Shown piece after piece: positions 8,847 through 17,440 of a stretch of 64,000 bases of DNA. The stretch spans positions 1 to 64,000 of the forward strand of contig JACRKC010000131.1 in assembly GCA_016235555.1 (NCBI GenBank), written 5' to 3'. A program made the position numbers and the translations under genes. Numbering within the stretch: the first letter of the stretch is position 1; each line of letters begins with the position of its first letter. The stretch comes from Verrucomicrobiota bacterium. GTDB lineage: Bacteria > Verrucomicrobiota > Verrucomicrobiia > Opitutales > Opitutaceae. The notes under the pieces are model-generated. The model searched no databases, was not told where the DNA came from, and worked only from the letters and a program-made list of their open reading frames with translations.

Positions 8847-10047
8847 GAGAGGAAGCGGGTGAGGCGCGGCCGACGCGCAGGATGAGCCACGCGAGCGGAT
8901 AGACGACGGCGGACGCGAGGAACACCGGCCCGAAGCCGCGCGCATCGACGGTCGGGCCGATCACGAGGTTGGACAACATGCCGGCGACGCCGCCGCAGAA
9001 GCCGGTGAGGCCGACGGTGGTGGCGACCTCGGCCGGCGCAACGGTCTCGCCGACGAGCGTCATGAAATTGGTGATCCAGATGCCGTGGGCGAACATCAGC
9101 ACGGCCATGAGCGCGATCGCGAGGCCGGGCGTGTCCGCGAGCGAGGCGGCAAACGAAGCCGGGGTGAGCAGCGCGGCGATGAGCATGAGCATCATCCGCG
9201 CGCGCGGCCGCGGCCAGCCGCGGGCGGCGAGCAAATCGGAGACGTGGCCGGCCCCGATGTTGGCGATCTCGAGGGCAACAAACGGAATCCACATGAGCGC
9301 GCCGATCTGGGCGACGGACATGCCGCGTTCGCGGGCCAGATACTGAGGAATCCAGAACATGTAGAAGTAAAAGACGGGATCGAAACAGAAGCGGGCGGCG
9401 AGCAACCGCAGCACGTCCGGCTGGGCGAGCAGTTCCGACCACCGCGGGCGTGCGGCGGCTCCAGTGTTACGAGCGGCTGTCGCCGGCAGGCCGCGAAAGG
9501 CGAGTTGCCAGGCGACGAGCCACACCGTGCCCAACACGGCGGTGCCGAGAAAGGCGCCGCGCCAGCCGAAGCGGCCCGCGGCCCATGCGGTCAGCGGCGG
9601 CGCGAGCGTGGAGCCGAGGGCGGCGCCGCTCGTGACGAGGCCGACGGCGAGGCCGCGGCGTTTCCCGTCCATCCATTCGACCGCGCCCTTGATGGCGGCG
9701 GGGATGGCGGGGCCCTCGCCGAGGCCGAGCAGGAAGCGGGCGGCGCCGAGCGACCACGGGCCGGTGACGAGGGCGTGCGCGGCGCTGGCGAGCGACCAGA
9801 AGCCGACCGCCAGCGTGAGGCCGCGCCGGCTGCCGAGCGCATCCATGACGCGGCCGCCGAGCGCGAGCATCAGCGTGTAGGCGCACACAAACGCGAACAC
9901 GATGCGCGAGTAGGCGGTGTTGTTCAGGCCGAACTCCTCCGTGATGCGCGGGGCGAGCACGCTGAGCACCTGGCGGTCGAGGAAGCAGAGCGCGGCCGAG
10001 AAGAAGAGCAGCACGCAGAGCAGCCAGGCGCGACGGGGAGGGATCAT
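8839..10047 (-). CDS. MFS sugar/sugar-acid transporter (ACS/ExuT-like)
   Basis: 402 aa from ATG at 10047, with about 12 hydrophobic segments. The N-terminal part has LCFLDRQVLSVLAP and the loop GGRVMDALGSRRG; FLLGLGEGPAIPAAIKGAVEWMDGKRRGLAVGLVTSGAALG is the usual anion:cation symporter pattern seen in hexuronate and glucarate carriers. Placed between the TonB receptor and the isomerase, it should carry the released sugar across the inner membrane. Its last codons overlap the isomerase start by 8 bp. Confidence 0.8.
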   Translation of the reverse strand: MIPPRRAWLLCVLLFFSAALCFLDRQVLSVLAPRITEEFGLNNTAYSRIVFAFVCAYTLMLALGGRVMDALGSRRGLTLAVGFWSLASAAHALVTGPWSLGAARFLLGLGEGPAIPAAIKGAVEWMDGKRRGLAVGLVTSGAALGSTLAPPLTAWAAGRFGWRGAFLGTAVLGTVWLVAWQLAFRGLPATAARNTGAAARPRWSELLAQPDVLRLLAARFCFDPVFYFYMFWIPQYLARERGMSVAQIGALMWIPFVALEIANIGAGHVSDLLAARGWPRPRARMMLMLIAALLTPASFAASLADTPGLAIALMAVLMFAHGIWITNFMTLVGETVAPAEVATTVGLTGFCGGVAGMLSNLVIGPTVDARGFGPVFLASAVVYPLAWLILRVGRASPASSHA

Positions 10048-10083
10048 GAGCGGCGAGTCGGCCAATCTTTCTCTTCCTGCTTT

Positions 10084-10138
10084 CTCTTTATCTTTCTCCT
10101 CCGAATCCGGCTCCTGGACGAAAGAGAAAGATAAAGAG
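10084..10138 (-). terminator. Long inverted repeat between TonB receptor and MFS gene
   Basis: Perfect 15-base arms CTCTTTATCTTTCTC (10084-10098) and GAGAAAGATAAAGAG (10124-10138) around a 25-base loop. The stem is AT-rich and purine/pyrimidine biased, without a poly-U tail, so it may be an mRNA-stability or attenuation hairpin that lowers transcription past the abundant receptor gene, not a full terminator. Confidence 0.5.
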
Positions 10139-10181
10139 GAAAGAGAAAGAGGAGTGAGTGACGACGAGTTTTGGTCGAGAT

Positions 10182-13163
10182 TTAGAAGCCCAGCGCGACG
10201 GAGAGGCGGAAGCTGCGCGGCTCGCGGGGGACGACGCGCCAGTAACCGTCGCCCACGCGATTGAGGCGGATGACCTGGATGCGGTCGCTGTCGAAGAGGT
10301 TGGCGATGTTGAGTTGCGCGCGGACGGTCGTGCCGCGGCCGAGCGGACCGGCCTTCAGCTTCGTCGACCAGCCGACGAGAGCGTCGACGTTGTAGATTTC
10401 GGGGCCGTAGAGGATCTTGCCGAGGATGTCCTTGCCGAGCGCGTCGAAGCCGACGATGTCGCGCTGGAGCACGTTGTGGTCCTGCCAGCGCACGCCGGCG
10501 CCGGCGAACCAGCCGTTGAGGCGGCCTTCGCTGAACGAGTAGCGGGCGAAGGCGTTGGCCTTGTGCGGGCGGTTGTTGTAGCCGAGTTCGTTCAGCGCGA
10601 AGAGATTCGCGACGCCGGTCTCGATCTGGGCGATCTCGGTTGCGACCGGGAGGTTGGCCGTCGTCGCGAGCGTGGAGGGGAAGCGGCCGTAGTAGGTTTT
10701 CTGCGCGGCGAACCACGGATACCAGTCCTGCCCGAGGTTGCTGCGCTTGAGCTTGGTGTAGGAATACGAGGCGGTGAGGGACCAGTTCTTCGTCGGGTTG
10801 GCCTTCACCTCCAACTCGTAGCCCCGGGTGGCGAGGTCCGACATGAAGTCGCCGAGGTAGGCGTTGAGCGAGCGCGCGTCGGCCTCGGCCTGCGTGATAA
10901 GGCCGGCGTCGCGGTAGGCGGTGATGATGCGGCGGTGGGCGACGATGAAGGCGTTGTCGCGCACGGTCGGGTCGTTTTTCGAGTCGGTGTTGAAGGCCGT
11001 GGCGCGGGCGAAGAGGCGGCCGTCGAAGAAATTCATGATGACGCCGTAGTCGCGGCCCCGGCCCTCGGGCGGCACGGGCAGCGAGGCGTCGGGCAGCATG
11101 CGGCGGTTGGTCTGCGGGGCGCCGTTGTTGTTGGACTCGTTGTAGAACGCGCTCACGCCCTGCACGAGGCCGAGCACGGCGCCGGCGGTATAGGTGTCGA
11201 AATCATACTGGCGCTTGTTCGCGGGGTCCGCGCCGAGCAGTTCGTATTCGTTGGCGATCTTCGCGCCGGAAGCGACGCGCGGATCGGTCGCGGCGATGCG
11301 CGCGTTTTGGAACGGCGTGATGTCGACCTGGTCGCGGTGCAGGCCGCCGGTAAAGATCAACCGTCCCCCGAAGAAACGGCTCTGCGTCGCGAGCATGAGG
11401 CTGTCGATCGCGCGGATGGCGCCGTTGGCGTTGGCATTGGTGATGAGGCGCGGGACGTAGGTCGCGCCGCCGTAGACGATCGGCCGCGCGTCGAGGCGCG
11501 AGCCGGCATACCAGGTCTCGGGCGCACCGGCGGAGACGTAGCTGCGGCGGTAGAGATGATTCTGGCCGTTCTCGGGGGCGGCGGCGTTGAGGATGGGCAC
11601 GCGGGTGGTGGCGTTGACGAGGATCTCAGGACCCTGCGTCGTGCGGTTGGTGGCCTCGGAGCGCTCGAACATGCCCGCGAGCCGGTGCTCGCCGAGCCGG
11701 CCGAGGCGGAGCGTCCATGAGCCCGTGCCGCGGAAGACCTCGTTCCACACATCCTCGATGTTGTGATACCAGATTTGCTCGACGTAGAGCTGGCCGGCGC
11801 GGGGGTTGGCGACGCGCGTGGCGGTGCCGTCGGGGTTGGGTGAGAATTGGTTGGGATCGCCGAGGAGCGCGAAGTCGCCGGACATCTGGTGCGAGAAACC
11901 GCCGCCGTGCTCGCGGTTGTAGGCGAGTTCCACGAAGCCGTCGCGTCCGAGCTGCTGCTCGACGCGGAAAAACTTGCGCTCGATCGCGTTGGTGCGGACG
12001 GCCTCGGGGCCGTAGTAGTTGATGTCGTAGGGCGAGCCGGGGAGGCCGTTGGCGAGGGTCGTGACGGGCAGCAACGTCTGATACGCGCCGGACTCGAGGC
12101 GCGGCGTGGCGATGCCGCTGCCGACGCCCGCCTCGTAGCGGCCGGCGCTGCGGTAGACGACGGTGTTGGCGCTGCCGGTGCGGGAGAAGACGGGGCGGCC
12201 GTCGTTCGAGACCCAGATGTTGCGGAGGCCCGCGCCGCGGGTGCCGGAGGCATTTTGCACGGCGGTGGTGCTCGTGCCGAAGGCGGTGTTGTCGATCGTG
12301 GCGCGGCCGCGCTCCCACCAGAAGGAGAGATTGTCGATGCGGTTGAACGGCCGCTCGGACGGCGTGTGCAGGTCGCCCTTCTCGTAGAGTGCGGTGACGG
12401 TCGTGGTCTGGAACGGCTTGAAGCCGCCGGTGATCGTCCAGCGATCGGTCCGGCGCCCGGCGTAGCGGCGCCAGGTGTCGCGCTCGTCGTGCACGCCCAG
12501 CACGCGAAGGGCGAGGCGGTCTTTTTGGGCGACGACGTTGAGGTCGGCCTCGGCGCGATAGGCGCTCCACGAGCCGGCGATCAGGTTGACGTTGACCGCG
12601 CCGCGGCGCAGATCGGCGGCGCGGGTCTGGGCGTTGACCATGCCGCCGGCGGCACCGAAGCCGAAGAGCACCGAGTTGGGCCCGCTGGAGACGTCGAAGC
12701 GGCCGGTGTTGTAGGCGTCGATCGGCAGCGTGGTCTCGAGGAAATCGACCGTCTGCGAGGCGAAGAGGCCGCGGTTGTTGACGCGCACGCCGTTGAGCAG
12801 CGCGCCATCCATGTAGAAGAAACTCGGGGCGGTGGAGACGGCGTTGAAGTCGGCGTTGGCGTTGACGCCGTATTCGAGCACGTCGGCGAGGCTCGTGGCG
12901 CCGAGGTCCTTGAGGAACTCCTCGGTGAAGACGGAGACGGACGCGGGCGTCTCGCTGAGCTTGGTGGCGAGCCGGCTGCCGGCGAGGGTGTTGCCCGCCT
13001 GGTAGCCGCGGTCGTCGGAGGAGGTGACGGTGAAGGGGCTGAGCACGACCGGCGCAGGATCCTCTTTGGCGGGGGCGGGCGTCGCGACGGACTGGGCGTG
13101 GAGCGCCGGGGACAGGGCGGCGAGGAGGGCGGGGACGAGGGGGAGCGGGTGGAGTTTGGTCAT
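10182..13163 (-). CDS. TonB-dependent outer-membrane receptor
   Basis: 993 aa from ATG at 13163; the longer frame upstream lacks a signal peptide, whereas this start gives KLHPLPLVPALLAALSPALHAQ with an Ala-X-Ala cleavage site. SPFTVTSSDDRGYQAGNTLAGSR is the linker typical of large Opitutaceae receptors, the plug domain (about residues 50-170) includes ETPASVSVFTEEFLKDLG, and a beta-barrel follows, ending in aromatic FRLSVALGF as expected for Bam-dependent insertion. There is no SusD partner. It is the first gene of the sugar operon and probably imports an oligosaccharide. Only 46 bp remain between its start and the proposed prophage end. Confidence 0.88.
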   Translation of the reverse strand: MTKLHPLPLVPALLAALSPALHAQSVATPAPAKEDPAPVVLSPFTVTSSDDRGYQAGNTLAGSRLATKLSETPASVSVFTEEFLKDLGATSLADVLEYGVNANADFNAVSTAPSFFYMDGALLNGVRVNNRGLFASQTVDFLETTLPIDAYNTGRFDVSSGPNSVLFGFGAAGGMVNAQTRAADLRRGAVNVNLIAGSWSAYRAEADLNVVAQKDRLALRVLGVHDERDTWRRYAGRRTDRWTITGGFKPFQTTTVTALYEKGDLHTPSERPFNRIDNLSFWWERGRATIDNTAFGTSTTAVQNASGTRGAGLRNIWVSNDGRPVFSRTGSANTVVYRSAGRYEAGVGSGIATPRLESGAYQTLLPVTTLANGLPGSPYDINYYGPEAVRTNAIERKFFRVEQQLGRDGFVELAYNREHGGGFSHQMSGDFALLGDPNQFSPNPDGTATRVANPRAGQLYVEQIWYHNIEDVWNEVFRGTGSWTLRLGRLGEHRLAGMFERSEATNRTTQGPEILVNATTRVPILNAAAPENGQNHLYRRSYVSAGAPETWYAGSRLDARPIVYGGATYVPRLITNANANGAIRAIDSLMLATQSRFFGGRLIFTGGLHRDQVDITPFQNARIAATDPRVASGAKIANEYELLGADPANKRQYDFDTYTAGAVLGLVQGVSAFYNESNNNGAPQTNRRMLPDASLPVPPEGRGRDYGVIMNFFDGRLFARATAFNTDSKNDPTVRDNAFIVAHRRIITAYRDAGLITQAEADARSLNAYLGDFMSDLATRGYELEVKANPTKNWSLTASYSYTKLKRSNLGQDWYPWFAAQKTYYGRFPSTLATTANLPVATEIAQIETGVANLFALNELGYNNRPHKANAFARYSFSEGRLNGWFAGAGVRWQDHNVLQRDIVGFDALGKDILGKILYGPEIYNVDALVGWSTKLKAGPLGRGTTVRAQLNIANLFDSDRIQVIRLNRVGDGYWRVVPREPRSFRLSVALGF

Positions 13164-13204
13164 GGCGGGGTGGGTCCGGGCGGGGGAGGGGTGGCCGGAC
13201 GGGT

Positions 13205-13209
13205 CGAGT
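13205..13209. repeat. Candidate 5-bp target-site duplication, left copy (CGAGT)
   Basis: CGAGT occurs here and at 42568-42572, just outside the iterated end sites on both sides. Five bases is the duplication length of Mu-like transposition, but a match this short could be chance. Confidence 0.35.
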
Positions 13210-13224
13210 AGGGGGGTTGAGGGA

Positions 13225-13408
13225 GGATTGGGAGTCCCCTCAAAAACCCTCACCTGGGCTCAGAAAGTATGAGCCTCCGAGGTGAGTCCGGCCGCCCAGA
13301 GCAAGTCCGCCGGCCGCCGGGTTGATTGGGAGGGTCCGGGCCGCTCCACCCCGGCATTCGCAGAGGTTTGGGAGGGTTTCGGTGAGTCCGGCGCGCTCGT
13401 TTAACGCG
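13225..13408 (+). promoter_or_regulatory. Left prophage end with three iterated sites (L1-L3-like)
   Basis: GGATTGGGAG (13225-13234), TGATTGGGAG (13323-13332) and GGTTTGGGAG (13365-13374) lie 98 and 42 bp apart, close to the spacing of Mu L1-L2-L3. TTCGCAGAGGTTTGGGAG (13357-13374) is perfectly repeated, inverted, at the right end. CGTTTAACGCG (13398-13408) recurs inside the prophage at 24073-24083. These are probably transposase-binding sites; no protein evidence is available. Confidence 0.55.
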
Positions 13409-13430
13409 TCGTTTTTGCCCAGTTTGAACA

Positions 13431-14189
13431 TCAGAAAAACGTGGTTTGGCCGCTGTCTTCTTTTCGAGTCTTCGCCGCCCGCTTCTGGCTGGCAAGCACC
13501 CGATGCGCGGCTGCCAGCGCATCCATCGGGTCCGGGCCGACCGGCGCTTTCGGTGCGCCGCCCTTCAGGATGCCGAGATCGAGCGCGTCGCGGATGCCTT
13601 TTTGCCGGTAATATAGCTCCTCGCCGTTGTGGACGAACCAGAGGCGGACGCAGTGTTGCAGGTAGCTCGGGAAGTATTCGATTTTAGCCAGGTCACCGTG
13701 CGTCGCGATGCCTGTGACGATCTCGCGCAAGATTTCGCGATAGCGGGCCACGGAAAGGCTCACGCCGCGCGTTTTGAGCCAGCCCGCAGGCCAGGTAAGC
13801 GTCATCATCAGCGGCTTCTGGTCCTGGAGCCATTTCTGCGGCGGCCGGCGGCCTTGGTAAAACCGCCGGCCGATGTCGGCGAGCAGCTCGGACACCATGC
13901 CATCAGGTGACTCGCGGGCCGGCTTGCCGTCGCGTTTCGCCTGCTTCGCGGCCGCATCCGCATCGTCGTCGCGCTGATCCAGGTAGAAACCGTCACAGAT
14001 GAGCGTTCCAAACTGAAACGCATTCCACTCGAACCCACAGCGATCAAGAGCCGCGTGGAGTTGCCGTGGCGTCATGCCTTCGCTTGGGAACACTTCCAAG
14101 ACCCGCGCGACGGGGATGCCGAGGAGCATGGCCAGGCAAGTTTGGTTGCACGCATAGGGCGTGGGCTGAATCTGGTGAATAATCTCCAT
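13431..14189 (-). CDS. Prophage early protein with C39-like papain-fold start
   Basis: 252 aa. The first 60 residues (IQPTPYACNQTCLAMLLGIP...GMTPRQLHAALDRCGF) resemble the catalytic start of C39-like cysteine peptidases, where a Cys in a CGQTxLAMLL context is the nucleophile; here C14 or C18 would serve. The remaining 190 residues are unlike anything I recognise. It is the last gene of the leftward early operon, 2 bp after the preceding gene, and the closest gene to the left end. The peptidase role is inferred from a short motif only. Confidence 0.55.
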   Translation of the reverse strand: MEIIHQIQPTPYACNQTCLAMLLGIPVARVLEVFPSEGMTPRQLHAALDRCGFEWNAFQFGTLICDGFYLDQRDDDADAAAKQAKRDGKPARESPDGMVSELLADIGRRFYQGRRPPQKWLQDQKPLMMTLTWPAGWLKTRGVSLSVARYREILREIVTGIATHGDLAKIEYFPSYLQHCVRLWFVHNGEELYYRQKGIRDALDLGILKGGAPKAPVGPDPMDALAAAHRVLASQKRAAKTRKEDSGQTTFF

Positions 14190-14191
14190 GA

Positions 14192-14743
14192 TCAGAACGG
14201 CACATCGACCTTCGGCGACTCGTTGCGCACCGGCGCGGACGGCGCGGTGCTGGCCGATTCTTGGCTGGCCAACTTTTGGCCTTTCTCTCGCCGCAGTTTC
14301 CGCTGATGCCGGCTCGCGACCGTCAAATGCCGCTTCCGCACCTCGTCGGCGTCGAGCGCTTCGAGCGGGCCGCCCGCCGCCGACGCCGCACCGCCGAAGC
14401 GATCGCGATCGAGCCGGTTCCTGCCCGCGCCATAGGTCTCGCGCTCGTGCCAGTCGGCCTGCTTCGCCCGGTTAAACGTGCGATAGTCCTCCTGGCACGT
14501 CACCCACCGGGCCGACTTGTCCAGGCTCGCGGGATTGCCCAGATGGCGCAGGTAGGTGAACAGCGCCGTGATTTCGTCCGGCCCCAGGGCGCCCGTCGAG
14601 TCCGTCTGTGGCCCGCGCACCAGGCGCATGGCTTCAGCCGTCACGGCGCGCCGACGCGCCTCGTCCTTCACGTCCCACTCGTTGGCGAGACATGCCTCGG
14701 GCCACAGGTGGCCGAAATAGGTGTTGCGCTCGCCCTTGGTCAT
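14192..14743 (-). CDS. Prophage hypothetical protein
   Basis: 183 aa from ATG at 14743, which overlaps the DUF2786 gene by ATGA. Contains YFGHLWPEACLANEWDVKDE and a FTYLRHLGNPASLDKS...CQEDYRTFNRAKQADW segment, then a charged tail rich in R and K. No family recognised. Position among early Mu-type genes suggests a DNA-metabolism or regulatory role, but nothing in the sequence proves it. Confidence 0.6.
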   Translation of the reverse strand: MTKGERNTYFGHLWPEACLANEWDVKDEARRRAVTAEAMRLVRGPQTDSTGALGPDEITALFTYLRHLGNPASLDKSARWVTCQEDYRTFNRAKQADWHERETYGAGRNRLDRDRFGGAASAAGGPLEALDADEVRKRHLTVASRHQRKLRREKGQKLASQESASTAPSAPVRNESPKVDVPF

Positions 14744-15432
14744 GCGAGCGCGAGGGTTTGCTCCGCGGGCGCCTTCACGGCGTTGCGGATCTCCGTCTGC
14801 CGGCCACGGATGTAGCCCGCGTAGCGCGCCGCCGCCGCGCTCGGATCGGCCATACCCTTCGACGAGGTTTCGCCGATGTGCTGTGCGATGTAGCCGTCCA
14901 TCGACAGCGCGAGTTCCGTGCCCCTGGCCTTGCGCTCCGCAGCCGGCGGCTCGGCGTCGGCGAGCTTGGTGTAGAGCCCCTCGAACATGCCGTGCACGTA
15001 GCTGTAGCGGTTGCGCAGCCGCCCGCGGTGCAGGCGCCAGCAATAGCCGAAGTGCCGCACGAGGAAGTGATACACGTAGAGCGCGATCTCGATGTCGCTG
15101 GCCGTGCCCACGAACGACAGCTTTTCGCCGCCGCGCGGCCAGCCGTCGACGACATGGACCGCGAAGCGCACCACCGGCCGCACGCGGAAAAACCGCTGCG
15201 TGATGATCGCCGCGAACCGCCGGTCGTAGCCGAGGCGCGCCAGCGAGTCCGTGTCCTGATGTGTGAGGAGCGGCGCCATCGCGTCGGGGTTGAGTGCATC
15301 GACCGCCACGCGGTGTTCCTCCGCGAGCTGCAGCGCCCGCTGCATGGCGAGCTGGGCCTCGTGCGGGTTCGCGCTGCGCGCGAGGCGCAGCAGCTTCTTG
15401 ATCCGCTCGACGATTTCAGCCGGCGCGCTCAT
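14740..15432 (-). CDS. DUF2786 domain protein
   Basis: 230 aa. The N-terminus, IVERIKKLLRLARSANPHEAQLAMQRALQLAEEH, is the DUF2786 signature (residues 5-45). The central part has GWPRGGEKLSFVGTASDIEIALYVYHFLVRH and a YSYVHGMFEGLYTKLAD helix. DUF2786 proteins are frequent in phages and plasmids and their function is unknown. ATGA overlaps on both sides place it in one translationally coupled operon with its neighbours. Confidence 0.75.
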   Translation of the reverse strand: MSAPAEIVERIKKLLRLARSANPHEAQLAMQRALQLAEEHRVAVDALNPDAMAPLLTHQDTDSLARLGYDRRFAAIITQRFFRVRPVVRFAVHVVDGWPRGGEKLSFVGTASDIEIALYVYHFLVRHFGYCWRLHRGRLRNRYSYVHGMFEGLYTKLADAEPPAAERKARGTELALSMDGYIAQHIGETSSKGMADPSAAAARYAGYIRGRQTEIRNAVKAPAEQTLALA

Positions 15433-16067
15433 GCCGCCTCCGCCCGTGCGCCGCGGTGCCGGGCGCCGTGGTAGCGCGTCACGTCCGCGATCGGCAGGCA
15501 CTCCAGGTTGTCGAGCCGCAGATCGCCGTGGTCCGCGTTCTTGAACGTCACCTGCCAGCCCGCCGGGATCGGGCCGTGGGCGTCCTCCCACAGCGCACGA
15601 TGCAGCGGCCGGCGGTCGCCCGCCGTGGCCCGGTAGTAGCCGTTTTTGCCCGGCGTATAGGCGCGCCCGCGATACTCGATCTTGGCGTGTAAGCGCAGGT
15701 GCCGCGGGCGGAGCCGCAGGCCCCGCACCCGGAACACCTCGTGCACCGACTGCCGCGTGCCGCCGAAGATCGCCGCGACCTCGGCGCACGACCGCCCGGC
15801 GCAATACTCGGCATACATCGCGCGCCAGACGTGCTCCGGCAGCCCCCGGCGGCCCCACGCCCCGCGCCGGCCGGACCGGTCGCGCCGGCCGTCGCGCACC
15901 AGACGCGCGAGACCGCGGCGCGCCTCCTGCGGCGTGGGCAGCTCCACCGGCCGGCACTGCGCCGCCAGCGCGCGCACCTGCGCCGGCGTGAGGCCGATCT
16001 TGGTGACGGCCGTCGCGGGCGGCTCGTGCTTGGCGAGCAACGCGAGGATTTCGGCGGCGGCGCTCAT
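15429..16067 (-). CDS. HNH-type endonuclease-like protein
   Basis: 212 aa. Residues about 20-125 form a helix-turn-helix-like region (EHVWRAMYAEYCAGRSCAEVAAIFGGTRQSVHEVF). The C-terminal part resembles HNH_3 nucleases: YRATAGDRRPLHRALWEDAHGPIPAGWQVTFKNADHGDLRLDNLECLP. The usual second His of the VHHKNGD strand is replaced (VTFKN), so catalysis may be impaired. It could be a homing-type or phage DNA-processing nuclease. Coupled by ATGA overlap to both neighbours. Confidence 0.65.
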   Translation of the reverse strand: MSAAAEILALLAKHEPPATAVTKIGLTPAQVRALAAQCRPVELPTPQEARRGLARLVRDGRRDRSGRRGAWGRRGLPEHVWRAMYAEYCAGRSCAEVAAIFGGTRQSVHEVFRVRGLRLRPRHLRLHAKIEYRGRAYTPGKNGYYRATAGDRRPLHRALWEDAHGPIPAGWQVTFKNADHGDLRLDNLECLPIADVTRYHGARHRGARAEAA

Positions 16068-16336
16068 GCGGCCCTCCCGGCGCGCAGCGCGGCGATTTCC
16101 TTTTCCTCGCGACGGATGCAGTGCAGCGCGAGCGCGCGGTAGCGAGTCCGCGTCTCCTGATCGACGCAGTAGATCGACAACACGTCATCGGGTGTGCGCA
16201 CCGCCTCCCACTTCGCCGGCCATTCGCCGCCGCGCTTATGCACGATCTCGTCGATCTCGCGCTCCGCCGCCGCGAGCAGCGCGTGCGCCACCATCAGCGG
16301 CAGCCGCTCCAACATGCTCCAGGTGATCGCGCTCAT
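16064..16336 (-). CDS. Prophage hypothetical protein, 90 aa
   Basis: Starts at ATG 16336. Mostly helical: WSMLERLPLMVAHALLAAAEREIDEIVHKRGG, then a basic/acidic C-terminus (IRREEKEIAALRAGRAA). No family recognised. ATGA overlaps with both neighbours support that it is translated. Confidence 0.6.
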   Translation of the reverse strand: MSAITWSMLERLPLMVAHALLAAAEREIDEIVHKRGGEWPAKWEAVRTPDDVLSIYCVDQETRTRYRALALHCIRREEKEIAALRAGRAA

Positions 16337-16668
16337 CCCTGCCTCCCCAGCGCCACCGCGTCGTAGTTGCCGTCGATGAACAGCAGCGGCACGGATTTCC
16401 GCGCCCACTCCTCGATCATCGAGCCGCGCAGGCGCTCCACGCACCGCGTGGTGCGCGCGATCGCGCGCCGCGCGTCGCGCAGCTTGAGGAACATCGCCAC
16501 CGGCGCGCCCGCCTGCCCTGAGCCCGCCGAATGGGGCAGCAACACGCCGCCCTTGTGCAGGCCGCTCACATTGGCGAGCGTGCAGGGCAGGCCCTCTTTC
16601 AGGACGATATAGCCGGCCGTCGTGAACGACGCCGCGATCGGCTCCGGTTTCGGGTGATTCTTTTTCAT
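16333..16668 (-). CDS. Prophage hypothetical protein, 111 aa
   Basis: Starts at ATG 16668. The central segment PHSAGSGQAG is encoded by a sequence close to the common CCCTGAGCCTGCCGAA repeat (around 16515-16540), so part of the protein may be repeat-derived. The rest (AMFLKLRDARRAIARTTRCVERLRGSMIEEW) is helical. No function can be assigned. Confidence 0.55.
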   Translation of the reverse strand: MKKNHPKPEPIAASFTTAGYIVLKEGLPCTLANVSGLHKGGVLLPHSAGSGQAGAPVAMFLKLRDARRAIARTTRCVERLRGSMIEEWARKSVPLLFIDGNYDAVALGRQG

Positions 16669-16844
16669 CGGCGGCTCGGGTCGGGGTATTGCGGGTTCGC
16701 CGGGCGATAGATGTCGGGGTCGCGCGGATCGGCCGGCCGCGGGCTGGCACAACCCGCGATCCAGAGGACTGAGGTCAGCAGCCAGAGCACGGCCAGGCGC
16801 ACGCCCCTCCGTCCTCTGTTTTCCGTGTTCTGTGCTCCGTTCAT
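16665..16844 (-). CDS. Small prophage lipoprotein (possible outer spanin)
   Basis: 59 aa. Residues 17-31 are hydrophobic and end in the lipobox WIAGC; the mature part is short and proline-rich (PRPADPRDPDIYRPANPQYPDP). Size, lipobox and proline content match Rz1-type outer spanins, but no inner spanin gene is visible beside it. ATGA overlaps with both neighbours. Confidence 0.55.
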   Translation of the reverse strand: MNGAQNTENRGRRGVRLAVLWLLTSVLWIAGCASPRPADPRDPDIYRPANPQYPDPSRR

Positions 16845-17341
16845 GACGCGAGGCCGAACCACGCCGAGGCGCGCTCCGCGGTGTTGAGTTCCACGCCCGT
16901 GCCCATGCCGGGCTCGAAGAACCGCACGCGGCTTTCGTAATCGACGAACCAGTTGATGCAGTGCCCGCCCTCGACCGAGTAGTTCTCCAGGCGCGCCGGC
17001 CCGGCCTGGTAGAGCAGGAAGCCGAAGGCGAGGCCGCCCCGTCCCGCGCTGGCCCGGCGCGCGGCCAGCGCGTTGCCCACCTGCCCGTGCGCCATCAGGC
17101 CGATCGCGAGGTTGTCGCAGTCGTCGGCCTCGGCCAGCCACAACGGGCGCTGGCGCACGGTCTTGCCGCCGCCGATGTCGGCGAACACGACCAGCTCGCG
17201 CGGCCGGGCCTCGAGCCAGGCGAGGTGGTTGTCCGCCACCCAATCCATGCTGACGGGCTCGTAGGCGAGATCGGGGAGCTGCCACAGCACCGCGGGCAGG
17301 CCCGCGGCGGTGAGAAGATTTCGGAGATCGGATTGAGTCAT
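16841..17341 (-). CDS. Papain-like (MOA/Agglutinin_C-type) predicted peptidase
   Basis: 166 aa. A Cys-His-Glu pattern can be read: EADDCDNLAIGLMAHGQ (Cys near 93), GGHCINWFV (His near 129) and RFFEPGMGTG. This order resembles the papain-fold domain found in Marasmius oreades agglutinin and in many phage proteins. It may be the lysis peptidase, since it is followed by a small lipoprotein gene and no other endolysin is evident, but this is a motif-level guess. Starts at ATG 17341. Confidence 0.45.
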   Translation of the reverse strand: MTQSDLRNLLTAAGLPAVLWQLPDLAYEPVSMDWVADNHLAWLEARPRELVVFADIGGGKTVRQRPLWLAEADDCDNLAIGLMAHGQVGNALAARRASAGRGGLAFGFLLYQAGPARLENYSVEGGHCINWFVDYESRVRFFEPGMGTGVELNTAERASAWFGLAS

Positions 17342-17355
17342 GGTTCGTTTTTTTT

Positions 17356-17440
17356 GACCGCGGATAACGCGGATTATGCGGATGGTTTGAGGTCTCTGGT
17401 CGCTAGTCTCTGGTCCCTGGTCGGCGCCCACAGGCGCGCC
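17356..17440. repeat. Long-palindrome family half-unit plus CTCTGGTC repeats
   Basis: GACCGCGGATAACGCGGATT (17356-17375) followed by tandem CTCTGGTC/CCTGGTC motifs. The same sequence types recur at 28106-28241 and 32948-33033. It forms the C-terminal codons of the next gene upstream. Confidence 0.6.
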
